Source: Rhodobacter sp. | GTDB taxonomy: Bacteria > Pseudomonadota > Alphaproteobacteria > Rhodobacterales > Rhodobacteraceae | Direction of reading: 5' to 3' | Assembly (NCBI GenBank): GCA_020637515.1 | Contig: JACKKG010000001.1 | Span: forward strand, 2,262,501-2,326,500 | Length of the DNA stretch: 64,000 nt | Shown: in pieces, positions 24,517 through 35,273 of the stretch | How positions within the stretch are numbered: position 1 is the stretch's first letter | Layout of the letters: every line of letters starts with the position of its first letter | Translations under genes and position numbers: made by a program | Notes under the pieces: generated by a model | The model's input: only the letters and a program-made list of their open reading frames with translations | Databases searched by the model: none | Told to the model about the DNA's origin: nothing

Positions 24517-26484
24517 ATGGCGACGACGCTTCTCTTTGCTCCCTTGGTGGGCGCGATCATCTGCGGGCTGTTCTGGCGGATGATCGGCGAGAAAACCGGG
24601 ATGGTGATCGCCACCGCCCTTCTGTTCCTGTCCGCAATCCTGTCCTGGACGCTGTTTCTGACCTATGACGGGCAGGCGACCTCGATCCAGGTGCTGAGGT
24701 TTCTCGACGTGGGCACGCTGGTCGGCGACTGGGGGATCCGGCTGGACCGGCTGACCACGGTGATGCTGATCGTCGTGACCACCGTGTCGGCGCTCGTGCA
24801 TCTCTACAGCTTCGGCTACATGGCGCATGACGACAACTGGACCCAGTCCGAACACTACCGCGCGCGCTTTTTCGCCTATCTGTCGCTGTTCACCTTTGCC
24901 ATGCTGATGCTGGTGACGGCCGACAACCTGGTGCAGATCTTCTTTGGCTGGGAGGGTGTGGGTCTCGCGTCCTATCTGCTGATCGGATTCTACTGGAAGA
25001 AGCAGTCGGCCTCGGCTGCGGCGATGAAGGCCTTCATCGTCAACCGGGTCGGTGATTTCGGCTTCATCATCGGCATCATGATGCTGTATTTCCTGGCGGA
25101 TTCGATCAGCTTCGACACGATCTTCCACCAGGCCGAGGCCCTGTCGCAGGTGCAGATCCACTTCCTGTGGACCGACTGGAACGCGCTGAACACGGCCTGT
25201 TTCTTCCTGTTCATCGGCGCCATGGGCAAATCGGCGCAACTGTTCCTGCACACCTGGTTGCCCGACGCGATGGAAGGCCCGACCCCGGTTTCCGCGCTGA
25301 TCCACGCCGCGACCATGGTGACCGCGGGCGTCTTCCTGGTGGCGCGCATGTCGCCCCTGATGGAATACGCCGCAGACACGCGCAGCTTCATCGTGCTGAT
25401 CGGGTCGCTCACCGCGTTCTTCGCGGCGACGGTGGGGTTGGTGCAGAACGACATCAAGCGCGTGATCGCCTATTCGACCTGTTCGCAGCTGGGCTACATG
25501 TTCGTGGCCGCGGGCGTCGGCGTCTATTCGGTCGCCATGTTCCACCTGCTGACGCACGCCTTCTTCAAGGCGATGCTGTTCCTCGGCGCGGGCTCGGTCA
25601 TCCACGGGATGCACCACGAGCAGGACATGCGCAACTATGGCGGCCTGCGCAAGAAGCTGCCCTATACCTTTGCCGCGATGATGATCGGCACGTTGGCGAT
25701 CACCGGCGTCGGCATCCCGTTCACCCATATCGGCTTTGCCGGTTTCGTGTCCAAGGACGCGATCATCGAGAGCGCGATGGGCGGCGGGGCGACCTATGCC
25801 TATGTGATCCTGGTGGCGGCGGCGGCGATGACCTCGTTCTACAGCTGGCGGCTGATCTTCCTGACCTTCTACGGCGCGCCGCGCGGCGATCATCACACGC
25901 ACGATCACGCGCATGAAAGCCCGATGATCATGCTGATCCCGCTGGGCGTCCTGGCCGTCGGCGCGGTGTTTGCCGGCATGGTCTGGTATGCACCGTTCTT
26001 CGGCTCGCACGAGGGCATCCACGCGTTCTTTGGCCATTCGATCGCCATGCTGCCCGGCAACGATACGCTGGAGAACGCGCATGAGCATCTGGGCTGGCTG
26101 ACCAAGCTGGCGCCGTTCCTGGCAATGCTGGTGGGCTTTGTGCTGGCGTGGATCTTCTACATCTGGAAGCCCGAGACGCCCGCGAAACTGGCCGCGAACC
26201 AGCCGATTGCCTACCGTTTCCTGCTGAACAAGTGGTATTTCGACGAGATCTACGACGCGATCTTCGTGCGCCCGACGCTGGCCATCGGCCGCTTCCTGTG
26301 GAAGCGCGGCGACGGACGCGTGATCGACGGGTTCCTGAACGGTCTGGCGCTGGGGGTCATGCCCATGCTGAACCGCGCCTATGCCCGTGCCCAGTCCGGT
26401 TATCTCTACACCTATGCCTTTGCGATGGTCCTGGGGATCGCCGCGCTGGTCACCTATGTTACGCTCACCGGAGGGGCGCACTGA
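24517..26484 (+). CDS. nuoL: NADH-quinone oxidoreductase subunit L
   Basis: The 655-residue antiporter-like subunit at the distal end of the membrane arm has about 15 helices plus the long lateral C-terminal helix. Conserved segments are FFGWEGVGLASYLLIGFYW (coupling Glu), GKSAQLFLHTWLPDAMEGP, PVSALIHAATMVTAGVFL and QNDIKRVIAYSTCSQLGYM (pump Lys). The loop at about 455-470 is rich in His and Asp (DHHTHDHAH) and could bind metal, though such runs vary freely in the family. Its stop overlaps nuoM. Confidence 0.97.
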   Translation: MATTLLFAPLVGAIICGLFWRMIGEKTGMVIATALLFLSAILSWTLFLTYDGQATSIQVLRFLDVGTLVGDWGIRLDRLTTVMLIVVTTVSALVHLYSFGYMAHDDNWTQSEHYRARFFAYLSLFTFAMLMLVTADNLVQIFFGWEGVGLASYLLIGFYWKKQSASAAAMKAFIVNRVGDFGFIIGIMMLYFLADSISFDTIFHQAEALSQVQIHFLWTDWNALNTACFFLFIGAMGKSAQLFLHTWLPDAMEGPTPVSALIHAATMVTAGVFLVARMSPLMEYAADTRSFIVLIGSLTAFFAATVGLVQNDIKRVIAYSTCSQLGYMFVAAGVGVYSVAMFHLLTHAFFKAMLFLGAGSVIHGMHHEQDMRNYGGLRKKLPYTFAAMMIGTLAITGVGIPFTHIGFAGFVSKDAIIESAMGGGATYAYVILVAAAAMTSFYSWRLIFLTFYGAPRGDHHTHDHAHESPMIMLIPLGVLAVGAVFAGMVWYAPFFGSHEGIHAFFGHSIAMLPGNDTLENAHEHLGWLTKLAPFLAMLVGFVLAWIFYIWKPETPAKLAANQPIAYRFLLNKWYFDEIYDAIFVRPTLAIGRFLWKRGDGRVIDGFLNGLALGVMPMLNRAYARAQSGYLYTYAFAMVLGIAALVTYVTLTGGAH

Positions 26485-28055
26485 TGTTGAACCTTCTGTC
26501 CATCATCACCTTCCTGCCGGCGGCGGCGGCCCTGATCGGGGCGGTGTTCCTGCATGGCGAGGACGAGACCGCGCAGCGCAATGCCAAATGGCTGGCGCTG
26601 GTGGCGACGGGGGCGACCTTCCTGATCTCGCTGATCATGCTGTTCAGCTTCGATCCGTCGAACACCGACTTCCAGTTCGTCGAGGAACACGCCTGGATCA
26701 TGGGGCTGACCTACAAGCTGGGCGTGGACGGTATCTCGATGCTGTTCGTCATGCTCACCACCTTCCTGATGCCGATCACCATCGGCGCCTGCTGGGGGGT
26801 GAAAACCCGCGTCAAGGAATACATGATCGCCTTCCTGCTGCTGGAAACGCTGATGATCGGCGTGTTCACGGCGCTGGACCTGGTGCTGTTCTACCTGTTC
26901 TTCGAGGCGGGCCTGATCCCGATGTTCCTGATCATCGGCATCTGGGGCGGCAAGGACCGCATCTACGCGGCGTTCAAGTTCTTCCTCTACACCTTTGTCG
27001 GCTCGGTGCTGATGCTGGTGGCGATGATCTACATGTACACCCAGGCGGGCACGAGCGACATTCCGACGCTGCTGAACCATTCGTTCGATGCCGGCCCGAT
27101 CACGCTGCTGGGCTGGCAGATCGCCGGCGGCGCACAGACGCTGATGTTCCTGGCCTTTTTTGCGTCCTTCGCGGTGAAGATGCCGATGTGGCCGGTCCAC
27201 ACCTGGTTGCCCGACGCGCACGTTCAGGCGCCGACCGCGGGTTCGGTCGTGCTGGCGGCGGTGCTGTTGAAGATGGGCGGCTATGGTTTCCTGCGGTTTT
27301 CGCTGCCGATGTTCCCGGTCGCCTCGGACCTGTTGACGCCCTTCGTGCTGTGGCTCAGCGCGATCGCCATCGTCTACGGCTCGTTGGTGGCGCTGGTTCA
27401 AGACGACATGAAGAAGCTGGTGGCCTATTCGTCGGTCGCACACATGGGCTTTGTGACCATGGGCATTTTCACGGCAAATCAGCAAGGCATCGACGGCGCC
27501 ATCTTCCAGATGCTCAGCCACGGGTTCGTGTCCGGCGCATTGTTCCTGTGCGTGGGGGTCGTCTATGACCGGATGCACACCCGCGACATCGAGGCCTATG
27601 GCGGCATCGTCAGCCGGATGCCGGTCTATGCGGCGGTCTTTATGTTGTTCACCATGGCGAACGTCGGCCTGCCCGGCACCTCGGGGTTCGTCGGTGAATT
27701 CCTGACCTTCATGGCGGTCTTCCAGGTCAATACCTGGGTTGCGACGGTGGCGGCGACCGGGGTGATCTTCTCGGCGGCCTATGCGCTGTGGCTCTATCGT
27801 CGGGTGGTGTTCGGCCAGCTTATCAAGGACAGCCTGAAATCCATCGCCGATCTCGACACGCGCGAAAAGCTGATGTTCGCGCCGCTGGTGGCGATGACCC
27901 TGCTTTTGGGCGTCTACCCGGCGCTGGTGACCGACATCATCGCGCCCTCGACCACCGCGCTGCTCACCCACTATCACGCTGCGAACGGCACCGACCTCGG
28001 GTCGACTGCCGAGGCGGTGACCCATGCCGCCGCCCACGCGGCCCCCAGTCACTGA
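26484..28055 (+). CDS. nuoM: NADH-quinone oxidoreductase subunit M
   Basis: A 523-residue, roughly 14-helix antiporter-like subunit. Typical segments are YLFFEAGLIPMFLIIGIWGG (coupling Glu), KMPMWPVHTWLPDAHVQAP, AGSVVLAAVLLKMGGYGF and QDDMKKLVAYSSVAHMGF. The ATG overlaps the nuoL stop in TGATG; an in-frame upstream extension is not conserved. It pumps one of the protons moved per NADH. nuoN begins 13 bases after its stop. Confidence 0.97.
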   Translation: MLNLLSIITFLPAAAALIGAVFLHGEDETAQRNAKWLALVATGATFLISLIMLFSFDPSNTDFQFVEEHAWIMGLTYKLGVDGISMLFVMLTTFLMPITIGACWGVKTRVKEYMIAFLLLETLMIGVFTALDLVLFYLFFEAGLIPMFLIIGIWGGKDRIYAAFKFFLYTFVGSVLMLVAMIYMYTQAGTSDIPTLLNHSFDAGPITLLGWQIAGGAQTLMFLAFFASFAVKMPMWPVHTWLPDAHVQAPTAGSVVLAAVLLKMGGYGFLRFSLPMFPVASDLLTPFVLWLSAIAIVYGSLVALVQDDMKKLVAYSSVAHMGFVTMGIFTANQQGIDGAIFQMLSHGFVSGALFLCVGVVYDRMHTRDIEAYGGIVSRMPVYAAVFMLFTMANVGLPGTSGFVGEFLTFMAVFQVNTWVATVAATGVIFSAAYALWLYRRVVFGQLIKDSLKSIADLDTREKLMFAPLVAMTLLLGVYPALVTDIIAPSTTALLTHYHAANGTDLGSTAEAVTHAAAHAAPSH

Positions 28056-28068
28056 AAGGCCCGTTCCG

Positions 28069-29508
28069 ATGACCTCGGTTGATCTTTCGATCGCGCTGCC
28101 CGAAATCCTGCTGTCGCTCTGGGCGATGGTGGCATTGATGGCCGGCGCCTATTTCGGCAAGGACCGGCTGGCCTTGCCGCTGACCTGGGCGACGGTTGCC
28201 GTCTTTGCGCTGGTGGCGGTGATGGTCGGCGTGCGCGAGCCGGGCGCCCAGTCCGCCTTTGGCGGGCTCTTCCTCGATGACGGGTTCGCGCGCTTCGCCA
28301 AGGTGGCGATTCTGGCCGCCGGTGCCGCCGTGCTGGTGATGGGCATCGATTATCTCGAGCGCCAGAAGATGATGCGATTCGAGTATCCGATCCTTGTCAC
28401 GCTGGCGACGGTCGGCATGATGGTGATGGTGTCGGCGGACGACCTGCTGACCCTTTACATGGGGCTGGAACTGCAATCGCTGGCGCTCTACGTGCTGGCG
28501 GCGATCCGCCGCGACAGCGTGCGTGCGACCGAGGCGGGGCTCAAGTATTTCGTGCTGGGCGCGCTGGCCTCGGGGCTGCTGCTCTATGGCGCGTCGCTGA
28601 CCTATGGCTATGCCGGGACCACCCGGTTCGCGGGGATCGCCTCGACCGTCGAGGGCGGGCACCTGGCGGTCGGCCTGTTGATGGGGCTGGCGTTCATGCT
28701 GGCCGGGCTGGCGTTCAAGATCTCGGCCGTGCCGTTCCACATGTGGACGCCCGACGTCTACGAGGGGGCGCCGACCCCGGTCACCGCCTTCTTCGCCACC
28801 GCGCCCAAGCTGGCCGCCATGGCGCTGTTGGCGCGGCTGGTGCAACAGGGCTTTGGCGGCGCGCCCGCCGACTGGGCGCAGATCCTGGCGGTGCTGGCGG
28901 GTCTGTCGATGGTCGTGGGGGCGATCGGCGCGCTGAGCCAGCGCAACCTGAAGCGCCTGATGGCCTATTCGTCGATCTCGCACATGGGCTTCGCGCTGCT
29001 GGGCCTGACCGCGGGCAACCAGGCCGGGGTCAAGGCGACGCTGCTTTACATGGCGATCTATCTGATCATGACGGTCGGGGTCTTTGCCTTCATCCTGACG
29101 CTGCGCCGCGAAGGTCGCCCGGTGGTCCGCATCGACGACCTGAACCTGTTGTCGAAAACCCAGCCGATGCAGGCGCTGGCGGTGCTGATCTTGATGTTCA
29201 GCCTGGCGGGCGTGCCGCCTCTCCTGGGTTTCTGGGCGAAACTGACGGTGCTGGCGGCGGCGGTGGGGACGGGCTGGATCACCCTGGCGGTGATCGGCGT
29301 GATCTCGTCGGTGATCGGCGCGTTCTACTATCTGCGCATCGTCTATCTCATGTATTTCGGCGCCGAATCCGATCCCCTGGACAACGACATCGCCCCTTCG
29401 CAACGCTGGCTGACGCTGGCCGCCGCGGCGCTGACGTTGCTGGGCGTGTTCAACCTGTTCGGCATGGAAGGAGCAGCGGCGATCGCGGCGCAGGCGCTTG
29501 TCCACTGA
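28069..29508 (+). CDS. nuoN: NADH-quinone oxidoreductase subunit N
   Basis: The 479-residue, 14-helix antiporter-like subunit next to NuoK. Motifs include YMGLELQSLALYVLAA, KISAVPFHMWTPDVYEGAP, SQRNLKRLMAYSSISHMGF and GVPPLLGFWAKLTVL. The ATG at 28069 gives the usual MTSVDLSIALPE start; a longer in-frame version overlaps nuoM. It is the last complex I gene, and birA overlaps its end by 11 bases, so the transcript continues into cofactor genes. Confidence 0.97.
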   Translation: MTSVDLSIALPEILLSLWAMVALMAGAYFGKDRLALPLTWATVAVFALVAVMVGVREPGAQSAFGGLFLDDGFARFAKVAILAAGAAVLVMGIDYLERQKMMRFEYPILVTLATVGMMVMVSADDLLTLYMGLELQSLALYVLAAIRRDSVRATEAGLKYFVLGALASGLLLYGASLTYGYAGTTRFAGIASTVEGGHLAVGLLMGLAFMLAGLAFKISAVPFHMWTPDVYEGAPTPVTAFFATAPKLAAMALLARLVQQGFGGAPADWAQILAVLAGLSMVVGAIGALSQRNLKRLMAYSSISHMGFALLGLTAGNQAGVKATLLYMAIYLIMTVGVFAFILTLRREGRPVVRIDDLNLLSKTQPMQALAVLILMFSLAGVPPLLGFWAKLTVLAAAVGTGWITLAVIGVISSVIGAFYYLRIVYLMYFGAESDPLDNDIAPSQRWLTLAAAALTLLGVFNLFGMEGAAAIAAQALVH

Positions 29509-30241
29509 CCCAACCTGGCCCGAGGCCTATGACCGGCTGGTGTTGCCCGAAGTGGACAGCACCATGCTGGAGGCCTCGCGCCGCCTGCCCGGGCTGACGC
29601 GGCCGCTGTGGATCCTGGCCGAACGCCAGACCGCCGGGCGTGGCCGCCGCGGACGGGTCTGGACCGATCCGGCCGGCAATTTCGCCGCGACCCTGGTGAT
29701 GCGGCTGAGCGATCCGCCCGCGCGCCTGGCCCTGCGCAGCTTCACCGCCGCGCTGGCCCTGCACGAGGCGCTGACGGCGCTGACCGGGCTGGACACCGCT
29801 TTCGCGCTGAAATGGCCCAACGATGTGCTGCTCAACGGGGGCAAGTTGTCGGGCATCTTGCTGGAAAGCCCCGGGGCCGGGGTTCTGTCGCTGGGCATCG
29901 GCGTCAATCTGCGCGCCTCGCCTCAGCCCGACCCGGCGGCGGCCTTTGCGCCCGTGAACCTGCGATCCGAGACCGGCCTCACGCTGAGTGCGGCGCGGCT
30001 GCTCGACCACCTCGGCCCGGCCTTTTCCCGCTGGGAGACGCGGCTTGCGACGTATGGGTTCGCGCCGGTTCGCGCGGCTTTTCTGGCGCGCGCCACGCGG
30101 CTTGGCGAACCCATCATCGCCCGCACCGTGACCGAGGAAACGCAGGGCGTGTTCGACACGATCGACGACACCGGCGCGCTGGTGCTGCGCACGCCGCAGG
30201 GCCGCCGCGCGATCCCCGCCGCCGACATCTTCTTTCCCTGA
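29498..30241 (+). CDS. birA: Biotin--[acetyl-CoA-carboxylase] ligase, short type without HTH
   Basis: The 247-residue product contains the biotinyl-5'-AMP loop AGRGRRGRVW (about 45-54), LKWPNDVLLNGGKLSGIL and a C-terminal SH3-like domain. It lacks the N-terminal DNA-binding domain of E. coli BirA, so it is a ligase but not a repressor. It attaches biotin to carrier-protein lysines, including probably the BCCP encoded at 57.9 kb. The TTG start at 29498 lies inside the nuoN end and has no strong Shine-Dalgarno, so translation may be coupled. coaX starts 12 bases downstream. Confidence 0.95.
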   Translation: MSTDPTWPEAYDRLVLPEVDSTMLEASRRLPGLTRPLWILAERQTAGRGRRGRVWTDPAGNFAATLVMRLSDPPARLALRSFTAALALHEALTALTGLDTAFALKWPNDVLLNGGKLSGILLESPGAGVLSLGIGVNLRASPQPDPAAAFAPVNLRSETGLTLSAARLLDHLGPAFSRWETRLATYGFAPVRAAFLARATRLGEPIIARTVTEETQGVFDTIDDTGALVLRTPQGRRAIPAADIFFP

Positions 30242-30253
30242 CCGAGGCCTGCC

Positions 30254-31029
30254 ATGCTTCTCTGCATTGATTGCGGCAACACCAACACCGTGTTTTCCCT
30301 GTGGGACGGCACGCAGTTCCTGGGCACCTGGCGCACCGCGACCGACCATCGCCAGACGGCCGACCAGTATTTCACCTGGCTCAGCACGTTGATGGCGGTG
30401 CGCGGCATCGACGCCGAGATCACCGAGGCGATCATCTCCTCGACCGTGCCGCGCGTGGTGTTCAACCTGCGGGTGCTGTGCGACCGGTATTTCAACTGTC
30501 GCCCGCTGGTGGTGGGGCGGCCCGACTGTGCGCTGCCCGTCGCGCCCCGGGTCGATCACGGCACCACGGTCGGGCCGGACCGCCTGGTCAACACGGTCGG
30601 CGGCTTCGACCGCCACGGCGGCGACCTGGTGGTGGTGGATTTCGGAACCGCCACGACCTTTGATGTGGTGGACCACGACGGCGCCTATATCGGCGGGGTG
30701 ATCGCGCCCGGGGTGAACACCTCGCTCGAGGCCCTGCACATGGCCGCTGCCGCCCTGCCGCATGTGGACGTGACGAAACCGCAAAGCGCGATCGGCACGA
30801 ATACCGTTGCCTGTATCCAGTCGGGCATTTACTGGGGCTATGTCGGCCTGGTCGAAGGGATCGTGGGCCAGATCCGCCTGGAGCACGAGCGCCCGATGTC
30901 GGTGATCGCCACCGGCGGGCTTGCGCCGCTGTTCGACCAGGGCACCGACATCTTCGACTTTGTCGAGGACGACCTGACGATGCACGGGCTCGTGCTCATC
31001 AACCGTTACAACAGGGACATCGCGACCGC

Positions 31030-31033
<4 letters not shown>
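30254..31033 (+). CDS. coaX: Type III pantothenate kinase
   Basis: A 259-residue ASKHA-fold kinase that phosphorylates pantothenate, the first step of CoA synthesis. Motifs are CIDCGNTNTVFSLWDG (phosphate 1), GTTVGPDRLVNTVGG (pantothenate-binding GxDR), VVDFGTATTFDVVD and VIATGGLAPLF. Type III enzymes are insensitive to CoA feedback. It lies between birA and rnj with an ATGA overlap downstream, an arrangement I associate with the end of the nuo operon in this order. Confidence 0.96.
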
Positions 31034-32700
<1,667 letters not shown>

Positions 32701-32762
32701 CACGGAAAGGGTTTCTTAACCCGGGGCTGCGATGGTGCCGTCAAAGGCAGGATGCTCGGCCC

Positions 32763-33728
32763 ATGAATGACGTTCCACGCTCGCATGTGTTGCGGCGCAA
32801 ACTGGCGCCGCGCCCCTCAACCCCGCCCGAGGATGCGGCGGCAGAGGCACGGGGCCCGGCCGCCGCGCTGGTGCGCAGCTTTGCGCGCGCGGTTTCGGCC
32901 GCCGCGCCGCTGGTGGCCGAGGACGGCAGCCTGCACCGGCGCCGCGCCAGCCTGGCCGAATTGTTGGACACCGTCGATCCCGAGGCCTTCGTTGCCCTGC
33001 TGACGATCGAAGGGCAGGGGCCCGGGTTGGCGGTCGTCGATCAGGACGGCTTTGTCACCATCATCGAGGCGATGACGGTCGGCCGCCTGGCCGCGCGCCC
33101 GCCGCAGGCCAGACGGCCCACGGCCACCGACGCGGCGCTGCTGGGGGGCCTGCTCAACGCGGCGCTGGCGGGGCTGGGCGCGGACGATCCCGCGGCCGCG
33201 TTGCGGATCGAACGGGCGGTGCCGGACCACCGCCTGTTGCCCGTGCTGCTGGATGACGGCGACTATGACCTGGTCGCGCTGACCGCCACGCTGGTGGCCG
33301 GGGCGGTGACGCGCCCCTTGCGCGCGATGCTGGCCTTGCCCCGGCACGCCAGCGCCACGTCAGGGCCGTCGGAACCTCCGGAAACCGACACCGCGCGCTG
33401 GTCCGGGGCACTGGAAAGCGCCGTGATGCAGGCGCCGGTGGTCCTGCGGGCGGAACTGGGCCGCGTGACCCTGCCCCTGGCCGAGGTCCTGGGCCTGGGT
33501 ATCGGCAGCACGCTGACCTTCCCCTTGTCCAACCTCGAGGAGGTGCGACTGATCGCGCTGGACGGTCAGAACCCGGCCACGGGCCGCCTGGGGCAGACAC
33601 GCGGGATGCGCGCGGTGCGGCTGACCCAGCCGCCGGGCGCAAACGCGCCCCTGCCGATGGACCCCGTCCAGCCACCGCTCGCCAGCGCGACGGCGATGCA
33701 GACGGTGCCGACGGCCGAACCGGGATGA
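32763..33728 (+). CDS. FliM/FliN-type SpoA-domain protein, orphan
   Basis: The 321-residue protein has a variable N-terminal region with a FliM-like middle part (about 60-170, including ALLTIEGQGPGLAVVDQDG). A C-terminal SpoA domain follows (about 215-290: APVVLRAELGRVTLPLAEVL and IGSTLTFPLSNLEEVRLIAL). SpoA domains build the flagellar C-ring or type III secretion sorting platform. No other flagellar gene is in the window, so it is isolated. It might still serve the flagellum from a distance or have another role. The ATG lies 62 bases after rnj; a short stem GGGTT-TCTT-AACCC is in the gap. The end is convergent with mlaF. Confidence 0.75.
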   Translation: MNDVPRSHVLRRKLAPRPSTPPEDAAAEARGPAAALVRSFARAVSAAAPLVAEDGSLHRRRASLAELLDTVDPEAFVALLTIEGQGPGLAVVDQDGFVTIIEAMTVGRLAARPPQARRPTATDAALLGGLLNAALAGLGADDPAAALRIERAVPDHRLLPVLLDDGDYDLVALTATLVAGAVTRPLRAMLALPRHASATSGPSEPPETDTARWSGALESAVMQAPVVLRAELGRVTLPLAEVLGLGIGSTLTFPLSNLEEVRLIALDGQNPATGRLGQTRGMRAVRLTQPPGANAPLPMDPVQPPLASATAMQTVPTAEPG

Positions 33729-33752
33729 CCGCGCCGGCCTGAGGCGGCGCGG
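33729..33752. terminator. Hairpin between two convergent genes
   Basis: CCGCGCCG (33729-33736) pairs with CGGCGCGG (33745-33752) across an eight-base loop, filling the 25 bases between two facing stop codons. It probably terminates both transcripts. There is no T-run. Confidence 0.6.
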
Positions 33753-33753
33753 A

Positions 33754-34494
33754 TCAGCGCAGCGTCGGGATTGGCCCCTCGGTGCGGCCCTGGGTGAACT
33801 GGCGCATCACCGGGTCGTCGGTGGAAAGCGCCTCGCTGGCGCTGCCCTGCCAGCAAAAGCGCCCCTCGTGCAGCATGGCGACGCGGTCCGCCACGTCGCT
33901 CAGCGTGCGCATGTCGTGCGTGATTGTCACGGCGGTCGCGCCCATTTCGGTCACGACGCCGCGGATCAGGGCGTTGATGACCGCCGCCATGATCGGGTCC
34001 AGCCCGGCGGTCGGTTCGTCGAAGAACAGGATCGGCGGGTCGCCGGCGATGGCGCGGGCCAGTCCGACGCGCTTTTGCATCCCGCCCGACAGTTCGGCGG
34101 GATAGAGATCGGCAACCTCGGGCCCCAGGCCGACCCGGGCCAGCTTTTCCACCGCCAGGTCCCGGGCGGCGGCGCGTCCCATCCGCCCGGTGCCGCGCAT
34201 CAGGCGAAAGGCGATGTTCTGCCATACGGGAAGCGAATCGAACAGCGCGCCGCCCTGGAACAGCATCCCCACGTGCGTCGCCAGCACCTGCGGTGCGGGG
34301 TCGTCCAGCCCGGCGATGCGGACATGGCCGCGATCGGCGCGCTCCAGCCCCAGAAGACAGCGCAGCAGCACCGATTTGCCCGAGCCCGATCCGCCGATCA
34401 CCACCAGGCTCTGGCCCTTGGGGACGGCGAAGGACACGCCCCTCAGCACCCGCTTGGCGCCAAACGCCTTGTGAAGATCGTCCGCGTGGATCAT
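33754..34494 (-). CDS. mlaF: ABC transporter ATP-binding protein, MlaF-like
   Basis: The 246-residue ATPase has Walker A GGSGSGKSVLL (about 34-44), the signature LSGGMQKRVGLARA, Walker B ILFFDEPTAGLDP and the switch THDMRT. With MlaE it powers phospholipid transport that keeps outer-membrane asymmetry. Its ATG overlaps the mlaE stop (ATGA), so the pair is coupled. The substrate-binding MCE protein MlaD is not in the window; minus-strand transcription ends here, so it must be elsewhere. Confidence 0.9.
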   Translation of the reverse strand: MIHADDLHKAFGAKRVLRGVSFAVPKGQSLVVIGGSGSGKSVLLRCLLGLERADRGHVRIAGLDDPAPQVLATHVGMLFQGGALFDSLPVWQNIAFRLMRGTGRMGRAAARDLAVEKLARVGLGPEVADLYPAELSGGMQKRVGLARAIAGDPPILFFDEPTAGLDPIMAAVINALIRGVVTEMGATAVTITHDMRTLSDVADRVAMLHEGRFCWQGSASEALSTDDPVMRQFTQGRTEGPIPTLR

Positions 34495-35273
34495 GCCGAA
34501 AAGAAGGCCTCGGTCAGAAGGTAATTCGCGGCCAGAATCAACACCGAGGCCAGCACCACCGCCGATTTCGTGGCCTCGCCCACACCCTGCGCGCCGCGGC
34601 CCGAGGTCATGCCGAAATAGCACCCCGAGAGCGCGACCAGGAAGCCGAACACAGCGCCCTTGACCAGGCCCGAGCCTACGTCCCTGAATTCCAGGAAATC
34701 CAACGTGTTGCGCAAATAGGTGGGGCCATCGAACCCCAGCCGCGTGACGCCGACCGCATAGCCACCCAGTATGCCGATGGAATCGCCCGCCGCCACCAGC
34801 ACCGGCATCGCCAAAGTCGCCGCCAACAGGCGGGGAACCGTCAGGTATTGCATCGGTTCGACCGCCAGCGTGCGCAGGGCGTCGATCTGTTCCGAGACTT
34901 TCATCGTGCCGATTTCGGCGGCGATGGATGAGGCGACGCGCGCGGCCACCATCAGCCCGCCCAGCACCGGCCCCAGTTCGCGCACCATGCCGATCGCGGT
35001 GATCGACGGCACGGCGAATTCGGCCGAGAACCGCGCCGATCCGGCATAGATCTGCAACGCCAGCGCGGCCCCGGTGAACAGCGCCGTCATCCCCACGACC
35101 GGCATCGAGAACCAGCCGATCAGCAACACCTGAGCGCCGAATTCGCGCGCGTGGAACGGCGGGCGCACCATCCACGCCAGCGCCTGCGCGGCAAAGCCGA
35201 CGAACCGGCCGACCGCGCCCAGAACGCCCGCAAAGCCGCGTCCCGTCGCGCCGAGGGCCGACACCCCGATCAT
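34491..35273 (-). CDS. mlaE: MlaE-family ABC transporter permease
   Basis: A 260-residue permease with five or six helices and the family signature IAAEIGTMKVSEQIDALRTL (about 139-158), followed by EPMQYLTVPRLLA. MlaE moves phospholipids between the inner membrane and a periplasmic shuttle. Its ATG overlaps the alr stop by four bases, and its stop overlaps mlaF. A toluene-tolerance (Ttg2B) type label would describe the same family. Confidence 0.92.
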   Translation of the reverse strand: MIGVSALGATGRGFAGVLGAVGRFVGFAAQALAWMVRPPFHAREFGAQVLLIGWFSMPVVGMTALFTGAALALQIYAGSARFSAEFAVPSITAIGMVRELGPVLGGLMVAARVASSIAAEIGTMKVSEQIDALRTLAVEPMQYLTVPRLLAATLAMPVLVAAGDSIGILGGYAVGVTRLGFDGPTYLRNTLDFLEFRDVGSGLVKGAVFGFLVALSGCYFGMTSGRGAQGVGEATKSAVVLASVLILAANYLLTEAFFSA

